Positions 1 to 6,091 of a DNA stretch of 6,091 nt are shown here, in pieces. Both the position numbers and the translations under genes were made by a program. This DNA comes from an uncultured Burkholderiales bacterium. Its GTDB lineage: Bacteria; Pseudomonadota; Gammaproteobacteria; Burkholderiales; Burkholderiaceae_E. The notes below the pieces were generated by a model, which was not told where the DNA came from, ran no database searches, and saw only the letters and a list, made by a program, of their open reading frames with translations. Each line of letters opens with the position of its first letter. Position 1 is the stretch's first letter. The stretch covers positions 1 through 6,091 of the forward strand of contig CAIXXI010000153.1 in assembly GCA_903923345.1 (NCBI GenBank), written 5' to 3'.

Positions 1-128
1 CGATCCCCGGCGCACAGGTGACCATCATGAAAGACCTTGGTCACTTTCCGATGAGCGAGAACCCTCGCCAGTTTCGTGAGTACCTGCTGCCAGTACTTGA
101 CGCGATCCGGAATCAACCCGGCCACTGA
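1..128 (+). CDS. alpha/beta-fold hydrolase, C-terminal fragment
   Basis: This is the 3' end of a gene that begins left of the window; 41 codons in the frame starting at base 3 are visible before TGA at 126-128. The visible protein has a beta-strand-like QVTIMKDLGHFPMSENP stretch followed by an amphipathic helix, FREYLLPVLDAI. This is the usual ending of alpha/beta-hydrolases, where the His after LG (codon 42-44) is the catalytic-triad base on the loop after the last strand, and the HFPMSENP context is common in the family. The nucleophile and acid residues lie outside the window, so esterase, lactonase, epoxide hydrolase and dehalogenase cannot be told apart. It lies 27 bases upstream of a monooxygenase on the same strand and in the same frame, so the two are probably co-transcribed. 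The family call is fairly secure; the substrate is unknown. Confidence 0.8.
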   Translation, partial: IPGAQVTIMKDLGHFPMSENPRQFREYLLPVLDAIRNQPGH

Positions 129-157
129 ACGACAGAACCATTGAACGACTGAACCAT
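126..157 (+). repeat. four-copy octamer tandem array at a gene junction
   Basis: The bases read as four consecutive octamers: TGAACGAC, AGAACCAT, TGAACGAC, TGAACCAT (consensus WGAACSAY). Seen at 16-bp scale, 126-141 and 142-157 are direct repeats with one mismatch (A134 versus T150). The array starts exactly at the hydrolase stop codon and ends inside the monooxygenase ATG. Three copies begin with TGA, at 126, 142 and 150. There is no purine-rich Shine-Dalgarno sequence in it. It probably arose by slippage or duplication; any regulatory role is unproven. Confidence 0.75.
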
Positions 158-1964
158 GAGCGCACTTCCCGCTGCATCTGCCACCCATCGCGACGAACCC
201 AGCCGCGCCGACCTCGCCTGCCTTGAGCACTGGCTTGCCCGCTTCAACGCCGCGCTGCAATCGGCCGATGCCGGGCAGCTCGAAGGCCTGTTCGAGCCCG
301 ACAGCCACTGGCGCGACCTGCTCGGGCTGACCTGGCAGATCGAAACGATTTCAAGCGCATCACACATCGGTGAGCGGCTCGCCCAATCCGCCGTCTCATT
401 GCGTCCGAACGGTGTGTCGATCGATCCTGACCGCTGCCCGCCGCGCTTCGGTGTCCGAGCCACGGAGCCGGTCTTCGAGGCCTTTTTGCGATTTCAGACC
501 GAGGTGGGTCAATGCGCAGGCCTCGTGCGGTTTCGTCGCGACCGCCTGAACCCCGAAGGCAGCAGAGCCTGGTCGCTGCTGACTTCGCTCGAGAGCCTTC
601 AAGGGCATGAGGAGGAAACCCTTCAGGCCCGACATGAGCCCTCACCCTTCGATCGCAATTCGGATGGTCCGAACTGGCAGGAGGCCCGCGAGCTCGATGC
701 AGCCTACACAGACCGCAACCCGACGGTCCTCATCGTGGGTGGCGGCCATGCTGGCCTGACGCTGGCCGCGCGGCTCAAGCGGCTCGGCGTCGATGCACTG
801 GTCATCGATTCGCGACAGCGCGTGGGCGACAACTGGCGCCTGCGATACCACAACCTGAAGCTGCACAACCAGAAGTACAGCAATCACCTGCCCTACCTGC
901 CCTTTCCGAAGACCTGGCCCAAGTACGTCTCCAAGGACCAGATCGCCAACTGGCTGGAGATCTACGTCGAGGCGATGGAGATCAACTTCTGGACGGCCAC
1001 CACCCTGGAAGGCGCAGACTACGACGCCACCACACACACCTGGCGCGCGCGCCTGCGTGATGCACACGGCGGCGAGCGGGTGCTGTCACCGCGCCACCTG
1101 GTGATGGCCACCAGCGTGAGCGGTACGCCCAACCTGCCGCATATCCCGACCCTTGATGCCTTCAAGGGCACGGTGTCGCACTCCAGCCGATTTGCCGGGG
1201 GCGCCGCCTGGCGCGGGCGGCGGGCGCTGGTCCTGGGCACTGGCACCAGCGCGCATGACATCGCACAGGACCTGCACAGCCACGGCGTTCAGGTGACCAT
1301 GGTCCAGCGCAGCCCCACGCTGGTCGTCAATGTCGAGCCGAGCGCGCAACTCTATGACGGCGTGTACCTGGGTGAGGGCCCGTCACTGGAAGACCGCGAC
1401 TTCATCAACGCCTCGATGACACTCGATCTGGTCAAGGTGCATCACAAGGCCCTGACCGATCAGGTCCGGGAACTGGACAAGCCCATGCTCGATGGTCTTG
1501 AGAAGGCCGGATTCAGACTGGATTTCGGCGAAGGCGGCACCGGCTGGCCGCTGAAATATCGCCAGCGCGGCGGCGGCTACTACTTCAATGTCGGCTGCTC
1601 CGAGCTGATCATCGATGGCAAAGTCGGGCTGATTCAATCCGACGCCATCGATCACTTCACCGCAGCCGGAATCGCGCTGAAAGACGGTGGCGAGCACACC
1701 GCCGACCTGGTCGTCCTGGCCACCGGCTACAAGGGCATGGAGCATGTGGTCGGGTCGATGTTCGGCGACGCCGTGGCGCAGCGTGTGGGTCCGATCTGGG
1801 GCTTTGATCCAGCCACCCAGGAGCTTCGCAACATGTGGACCCGCACCGGTCAGCCGGGCCTGTGGTTCACCGCAGGCGCGTTCTCCCAGTGCCGGATCTA
1901 TTCCAAATACCTGGCGCTGCAGATCAAGGCTGTCGAGCTCGGCCTCATCGAGCCGAGCCAGTAA
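156..1964 (+). CDS. NTF2-like/flavin-containing monooxygenase fusion
   Basis: A probable cytoplasmic FAD- and NAD(P)H-dependent monooxygenase of 602 residues. Residues about 18-150 look like an NTF2/SnoaL-type domain (two helices, then a W-rich strand, and a strand pattern through LVRFRRDRL). A polar linker ending in PNW leads to the catalytic part. There the FAD Rossmann motif GGGHAG is at 195-200, GDNWR at 224-228, a conserved HLPYLPFPKTWP stretch at 244-255, the FMO fingerprint FKGxxxHSSRF at 336-346, the nucleotide motif GTGTSA at 361-366 and ATGYKG at 522-527. The fingerprint ends in Phe, as in FMOs, rather than the Trp of classical Baeyer-Villiger enzymes. The architecture resembles roughly 600-residue bacterial and fungal YUCCA-like FMOs. 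ATG156 is the first possible start because an in-frame TGA lies at 150-152. No Shine-Dalgarno is visible, so translation may depend on coupling to the upstream hydrolase. The substrate (amine, sulfide, ketone or aldehyde) is not readable from the sequence. Confidence 0.92.
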   Translation: MSALPAASATHRDEPSRADLACLEHWLARFNAALQSADAGQLEGLFEPDSHWRDLLGLTWQIETISSASHIGERLAQSAVSLRPNGVSIDPDRCPPRFGVRATEPVFEAFLRFQTEVGQCAGLVRFRRDRLNPEGSRAWSLLTSLESLQGHEEETLQARHEPSPFDRNSDGPNWQEARELDAAYTDRNPTVLIVGGGHAGLTLAARLKRLGVDALVIDSRQRVGDNWRLRYHNLKLHNQKYSNHLPYLPFPKTWPKYVSKDQIANWLEIYVEAMEINFWTATTLEGADYDATTHTWRARLRDAHGGERVLSPRHLVMATSVSGTPNLPHIPTLDAFKGTVSHSSRFAGGAAWRGRRALVLGTGTSAHDIAQDLHSHGVQVTMVQRSPTLVVNVEPSAQLYDGVYLGEGPSLEDRDFINASMTLDLVKVHHKALTDQVRELDKPMLDGLEKAGFRLDFGEGGTGWPLKYRQRGGGYYFNVGCSELIIDGKVGLIQSDAIDHFTAAGIALKDGGEHTADLVVLATGYKGMEHVVGSMFGDAVAQRVGPIWGFDPATQELRNMWTRTGQPGLWFTAGAFSQCRIYSKYLALQIKAVELGLIEPSQ

Positions 1965-4900
1965 GAGGCAGGTTCTGCGGCCGGACCCGATACCAGGCCA
2001 CATACAGCGCTGGCACGAACAGCACGGTCATGACGGTTGCCACGATCAGTCCGCCCATGATCGAGAAGGCCATCGGCCCCCAGAGCACATCTCGCGACAG
2101 CGGCACCATCGCGAAGATCGCTGCGGCTGCGGTCAGGAGGATCGGTCTGAAGCGGTGGACTGCTGACTCCCTGACGGCCTCCCACACGGCCATCCCGGCG
2201 GCCTCGTACTGGCGGATCTGGTCGACCAGAATGACGGTGTTGCGCATGATCATGCCGCCCAACGCAATGGTCCCGAGCATCGCCACGAATCCAAAGGGTC
2301 GACCTGACGCCAGCAGCGCGCCGGCGACGCCGACAATGCCCAGAGGCGCGGTCAGCAGCACCATGGCCACCAGAGAGAAGCGCTGCAACTGGATCATCAG
2401 CAGCGCCAGCACAATGCCAAGCATCATCGGCATGCCCGCCCCGATCGAGGCCTGGGCCTTGACGTTCTCCTCAAACGGTCCGCCAGCCTCGACGCGATAA
2501 CCCGGTGGCAGTTCCTTGCGAATCGTGGCCAGCTTCGGCTCGATCGACATCATGACGTCCGGCGCCTGCACGCCATCGATGATGTCGGCACGGATCGTCA
2601 GGTTGGGCTCGCGGCTTCGCCGCCAGATGATCGGCTCCTCCATCACCTCACGGATCGTGGCGATCTGCGACAGCGGCACCGAACGGCCGTTGGCGGTCTG
2701 GATCTGCAATCCCGGCAAAGAGGCGAGGCTCGCGCGCTCGGCGGGCGGCGCGCGCATCACCACTTCGATCAGCTTGTCGCGTTCGCGAAAGCTGCCGATC
2801 ACCGAACCCGACACCGCGCCGCCAATCGCCCGATTGATCTGAGCACTCGACAAGCCGATCAGGCGGGCCTTGTCCTGATCGATTTCGATGCGAAGCGCGG
2901 GTGACTGATCACCCCAGTCGGCATGCGCATCCAGCGCAGTGGGCTCATCACGAATGACTGCAGCCACTTTCTCGCCGATCGCCTTGAGCTGGCGCGGATC
3001 GGGGCCCAGGACGCGAAACTGCACCGGGTAGGCCACCGGCGGGCCCAGAGGCGTTCTGAACGCCCGTGCACGGATACCCGGGAACGCATCGTCGAGCGCC
3101 TCGCGAAGCCGCGGCAGCGCCCGATCACGGGCCTCCACATCGCGGGTCAGCACCACGAACTGCACGAAATTGCTGCGGAACAGCTGCTGATCGAGGGACA
3201 GGTAGTAGCGCGGCGATCCATTGCCGACATGGCCCACAAAGGTGGCGATGTCCGGGTCGGCGGCGAGCACCGCCTCGAAACGTCGCGCCTGGGTTTCTGT
3301 AGCCCGAAACGATGACCCTTCGGGCAGCCACATCTCGACCAGGATTTCCGCGCGGTTGGAGGACGGGAAAAATTGCTTTTCAGTGGCCTTCATGCCGAAT
3401 ACACCCAGCACGAACAAGCCAGCGGTGGCTGCGATCGTCAGCCAGCGATATCGCATGCAGGCATCGATCAGGCTGCGCAAGCGGCGATAGAAGCGGCTGT
3501 CGAACACTTCGCCATGCCCACCCACCGATTGACCGCGCAGCAGGTAATAGCCGATGTAGGGCGTGGCCAGGATCGCAGCCAGCCAGGACAACAGCAAGGC
3601 GATCGTGACCACCGCAAAGATTGCAAACGTGTATTCACCGGTGGTCGAGCGCGCGGTGGCGATCGGCAGAAATCCGGCCGCAGTGATCAATGTGCCCGTG
3701 AGCATCGGAAACGCAGTGCTGGTGAAGGCATAGGTTGCGGCCCTGAAGGTGTCCACACCCTCCTGCACCTTGCGGGCCATCATTTCGACCACGATCATCG
3801 CGTCGTCCACCAGCAGGCCCAGCGCGATCACCAGCGCGCCGGTCGAGATCCGGTGCAGATCGATCCCCGCCCAGGACATCGCCAGGAAGGTGGCGGCCAG
3901 CACCAGTGGAATCGTCAGCGCCACCACGCTTCCGGCACGCAGACCCAGGCTCAGAAAGGACACCGCCAGCACAATGGCGACGGCCTCGAGCAGCGAGCGC
4001 AGGAACAGGCCGACCGCATCCCTGACCAGACGCGGCTGGTCCGAGACTTTTGCGAATTCGATGCCAATCGGCATGTCGGATTTCAGGCGCGCCATCGCAG
4101 CGTCCAGGTTGTCGCCCAGTTTCAGGACATCCCCGTTGGGCAGCATCGAAATCGCCAGCCCGATGGCCGCCTTGCCGTCGTAACGCATGGAATACGTGGG
4201 AGGGTCCACATAGCCACGATAGACCCGCGCCACATCGCCAAGCCGAAGGGTTCTTCCTGCGATGTTCAACCGCATCTCTCGGACTTCGTGGACCGTGTCG
4301 AACTGCCCGGAGACCCGCAACGGCACCTGCATCGAAGCGCCCTGAACGACGCCCGCCGGTGAAACCACGTTTTGTGCGGCCAGTTGTTCAGCGATGCGTT
4401 GCGGATCGATGCCCAGATTGGCCAGCGCCTGCGGCGAGATTTCGATCCAGACCTTCTCGTCTTGCACGCCGACCAGTTCCACCTTGGCTACATCGGGCAA
4501 TCGCAGCAGGTCCTGGCGCACCGCCTCGACCGCATCACGCAGTTCACCCATCGTGAAGCCGTCGCCGGTAAAGGCATAGATGGTGCCGAAAACATCACCG
4601 AACTCGTCGTTGAAGAACGGCCCCAGCACCTCGGGCGGCATCTGCGCACGAATGTCGCCGACCTTCTTTCGGATCTGATACCAGATCTGCGGCACCTCCT
4701 TGCGAGGCGCCGTGTCGAGCAGTTCGATCACGATCAGCGACTCGCCGGGTTTGGAGTAGCTGCGGGTGAACTTGAGATAGGGCACCTCCTGCAGCTTCTT
4801 CTCAAGGCGGTCGGTCACCTGAGCGTCGACCTGCTCGGTCGTGGCGCCCGGCCACAGGGTGCGCACCACCATCGCGCGGAAAGTGAAGTCAGGATCTTCA

Positions 4901-5016
4901 CGCTGGCCGAGCTTGGTGAATGCCAGGGCACCGGCGATTGCGACCAGTACCAGGAAAAACAGCGTGAGCTGAGGCCGCTTCAGTGCCTGAGCGGACAAAT
5001 TCAAGCCACTGCTCAT
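1945..5016 (-). CDS. RND-family efflux transporter permease (AcrB-like)
   Basis: An inner-membrane, proton-driven exporter of the resistance-nodulation-division family, 1023 residues, close to full length (AcrB has 1049). TM1 is at about 17-36, TM2 to TM6 at about 341-490, TM7 at 522-541 and TM8 to TM12 at about 860-1007. The two long periplasmic loops, about 40-335 and 545-855, form the porter and docking regions. D404-D405 in TM4 (GLLVDDAMIVVE) match the proton-relay aspartates of AcrB. In TM10 the position of AcrB Lys940 appears to be Arg925 (GMIMRNTVILVD). The REDPDF motif after TM1 and PFFNDEFGDVFG at 133-144 are typical of proteobacterial HAE1-like pumps. The start overlaps the adaptor stop as ATGA (5013-5016), with a weak AGG about 8 bases upstream, so the two are translationally coupled. 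The gene ends inside the convergent monooxygenase. Drug, solvent or metabolite export are all possible; the substrate cannot be read from the sequence. Confidence 0.95.
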   Translation of the reverse strand: MSSGLNLSAQALKRPQLTLFFLVLVAIAGALAFTKLGQREDPDFTFRAMVVRTLWPGATTEQVDAQVTDRLEKKLQEVPYLKFTRSYSKPGESLIVIELLDTAPRKEVPQIWYQIRKKVGDIRAQMPPEVLGPFFNDEFGDVFGTIYAFTGDGFTMGELRDAVEAVRQDLLRLPDVAKVELVGVQDEKVWIEISPQALANLGIDPQRIAEQLAAQNVVSPAGVVQGASMQVPLRVSGQFDTVHEVREMRLNIAGRTLRLGDVARVYRGYVDPPTYSMRYDGKAAIGLAISMLPNGDVLKLGDNLDAAMARLKSDMPIGIEFAKVSDQPRLVRDAVGLFLRSLLEAVAIVLAVSFLSLGLRAGSVVALTIPLVLAATFLAMSWAGIDLHRISTGALVIALGLLVDDAMIVVEMMARKVQEGVDTFRAATYAFTSTAFPMLTGTLITAAGFLPIATARSTTGEYTFAIFAVVTIALLLSWLAAILATPYIGYYLLRGQSVGGHGEVFDSRFYRRLRSLIDACMRYRWLTIAATAGLFVLGVFGMKATEKQFFPSSNRAEILVEMWLPEGSSFRATETQARRFEAVLAADPDIATFVGHVGNGSPRYYLSLDQQLFRSNFVQFVVLTRDVEARDRALPRLREALDDAFPGIRARAFRTPLGPPVAYPVQFRVLGPDPRQLKAIGEKVAAVIRDEPTALDAHADWGDQSPALRIEIDQDKARLIGLSSAQINRAIGGAVSGSVIGSFRERDKLIEVVMRAPPAERASLASLPGLQIQTANGRSVPLSQIATIREVMEEPIIWRRSREPNLTIRADIIDGVQAPDVMMSIEPKLATIRKELPPGYRVEAGGPFEENVKAQASIGAGMPMMLGIVLALLMIQLQRFSLVAMVLLTAPLGIVGVAGALLASGRPFGFVAMLGTIALGGMIMRNTVILVDQIRQYEAAGMAVWEAVRESAVHRFRPILLTAAAAIFAMVPLSRDVLWGPMAFSIMGGLIVATVMTVLFVPALYVAWYRVRPQNLPLTGSAR

Positions 5017-6091
5017 CGGACGGCCTGCGCCGGATCCGGCAGGCGGACTTTCTGTCCGGCCACCAGCAGATTGGCCCCGGCGATGACGATGAGGTCGCCC
5101 GCCACGACACCTTCGGTGATGCGCACCGTGTCGTCGAGCAGACCCGCGGTTTTGACGGCAACCGGTTGCACGGTGCTGGTGGCCCGATCCACTTTCCAGA
5201 CGCGAGGCTGTCCGTCGCGCGACTGCAATGCAGACAAAGGCAGCACGAACGCTGTTCCTGGCGCCTGCATGGCTTGTGCGCTCGCGGTCATGCCCAGTGC
5301 CACGCCGTCGAGCGGTCCCGACAGCGTCATTCGGGCCGGAAATGTGCGCGAGGCCGGATCGGCAATCGGGGCGATCTCGCGAAATCGTCCGGTCAGTTCA
5401 CGCGAACCCAGTGCCGGCAGCGTGACCCGCCACTGCCCAATTGCGCGCGCACGGGCCAGATCCGCCTCAGGGATGTTGATCGCAATCTCGCGCTCACCGG
5501 TCTGTGCAATCCGCAGCACGGTTTGCCCGGCGCTGACCACCTGACCGACCTCAGCTTCCACCGCGGTCACCACGCCGGCCACATCGGCCTTGAGCAGCTG
5601 GAAGTCCATCGCATTGCGCGCCTGACGCAGCTGCGCCTCTGCGGCGGCCAGTCGCGACTGCGCGCCATCGAGAATGGATTGCTGGCGATCGAGCGCCGAC
5701 TGGCTCACGAAGTTCTGCGCCTTGAGCCCACGCAGACGTTCGAGCTCGACCGAGGCCAGGTTGCGCTCGATGCGTACGGCGTCGAGCTGCGCCTGCTGGG
5801 CCTGAACCGCCGGCATCAGATCGGTGGGGTCAAGGCGGGCCAGCGCCTGCCCAGGTGCCACCACATCGCCGACCGACACCGAGCGGGCCATCAGCTTGCC
5901 TCCAACCCGAAACCCAAGCCTCGATTCGATTCTGGGCCGAACCTCGCCCGGCAAGGTCAGTGGCACCGAGACTGACTGCGGTGCAGCCACCATGGTACGC
6001 ACCGGTCGCGGGCTCTCTACGGGCTGCGTGGCATCGGGTTTTCCGCAGGCGCTGACCATCAGGGCCGCGCAAACAAACAGGGCAGGCTGCG
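5013..6091 (-). CDS. RND efflux periplasmic adaptor (MFP), 5'-truncated by window edge
   Basis: The membrane fusion subunit linking the RND permease to an outer-membrane channel. An ATG at 6059 would give 348 residues beginning MVSAC. The frame stays open to the window edge, however, and the upstream codons encode a hydrophobic stretch, so the true start lies past 6091. Numbering from that ATG, Cys5 is the likely lipidated residue. A lipoyl half-motif is at about 50-78 (FRVGGKL, then VGDVVAPGQALARLD). An alpha-helical hairpin covers about 80-150, and the second lipoyl half (ADVAGVVTAVEAEVGQVVSAGQ) follows at 158-179. Beta-barrel and membrane-proximal domains run to the C-terminus. The hairpin tip carries R108, L112 and S119 in the spacing of the RLS motif that AcrA-type adaptors use to bind TolC. 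The 4-bp overlap with the permease indicates one operon. No TolC-like gene is in the window. Confidence 0.94.
   Translation of the reverse strand, partial: QPALFVCAALMVSACGKPDATQPVESPRPVRTMVAAPQSVSVPLTLPGEVRPRIESRLGFRVGGKLMARSVSVGDVVAPGQALARLDPTDLMPAVQAQQAQLDAVRIERNLASVELERLRGLKAQNFVSQSALDRQQSILDGAQSRLAAAEAQLRQARNAMDFQLLKADVAGVVTAVEAEVGQVVSAGQTVLRIAQTGEREIAINIPEADLARARAIGQWRVTLPALGSRELTGRFREIAPIADPASRTFPARMTLSGPLDGVALGMTASAQAMQAPGTAFVLPLSALQSRDGQPRVWKVDRATSTVQPVAVKTAGLLDDTVRITEGVVAGDLIVIAGANLLVAGQKVRLPDPAQAVR
6045..6091 (-). other. lipoprotein signal peptide and lipobox (partial)
   Basis: Read on the minus strand in the adaptor frame, this encodes QPALFVCAALMVSAC. It is a hydrophobic core followed by V-S-A-C, which fits the lipobox rule ([LVI][ASTVI][GAS]C). 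Cleavage would fall before the Cys codon at 6045-6047. The mature protein would begin CGKP, much like the CGKS start I recall for MexA of Pseudomonas. The positively charged n-region and start codon are outside the window. There is no ATG, GTG or TTG in frame between 6060 and 6091. Confidence 0.8.

Noticed and set aside
141..143. TTG at 141 as an upstream start for the monooxygenase
   Set aside because: An in-frame TGA at 150-152 stops it after three codons, leaving ATG 156 as the first usable start.
1942..1969. GCCTC...GAGGC inverted repeat at the convergent junction as a terminator
   Set aside because: The stem is only 5 bp with an 18-base loop and no T-run follows on either strand.
1383..2003. 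Minus-strand 206-codon frame inside the monooxygenase
   Set aside because: It lies opposite well-conserved FMO motifs, has no family resemblance, and runs through the convergent junction; it is a compositional shadow.
4343..4350. A further TGAACGAC octamer inside the permease gene
   Set aside because: It is a single copy within conserved coding sequence, without neighbouring units; a chance match to the 126-157 array is sufficient.
3373..5975. Long plus-strand open frames (3373-4362, 4372-5544, 4983-5975) opposite the efflux genes
   Set aside because: They are antisense shadows. Their translations are rich in Arg, His and Gln with low-complexity character and show no recognisable domain, while the minus-strand frames encode clear RND permease and adaptor families. 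High GC makes antisense stops rare.

Overview
The window is GC-rich, fully coding DNA from what looks like a Gram-negative proteobacterium, probably beta or gamma. The evidence is a tripartite-type RND efflux pair with a lipoprotein adaptor, dense gene packing and strong G/C bias at third codon positions. I cannot name the genus. No stretch longer than about 30 bases lies outside a gene. I see no RNA gene, insertion sequence, CRISPR array, attachment site or origin.

Layout. Positions 1-128 (+) hold the last 41 codons of an alpha/beta-hydrolase, including its probable catalytic histidine. A 32-bp array of four octamers (126-157) fills the gap to the next gene. Positions 156-1964 (+) encode a 602-residue two-domain flavoprotein: an NTF2/SnoaL-like N-terminal domain fused to a flavin-containing monooxygenase (FMO). 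Positions 1945-5016 (-) encode a complete RND efflux permease, convergent with the FMO and overlapping its end by 20 bp. Positions 5013-6091 (-) encode the periplasmic adaptor (membrane fusion protein), whose true start lies beyond the right edge of the window.

How the genes work together. The adaptor and permease form an operon read right to left, joined by a 4-bp ATGA stop/start overlap. They should build an inner-membrane, proton-driven efflux pump. The adaptor keeps the hairpin residues used to contact a TolC-family channel, but no such channel gene is in the window. On the opposite strand, hydrolase and monooxygenase are arranged as a small catabolic or detoxification operon. If the monooxygenase performs Baeyer-Villiger-type chemistry, the hydrolase could cleave the resulting ester; this is inference. 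The two operons meet tail to tail without a recognisable terminator.

I did not find a convincing undescribed system. The features most worth a second look are the octamer array at the hydrolase/monooxygenase junction, the overlapping convergent ends, and the adaptor start, which a simple ATG call at 6059 would misplace.
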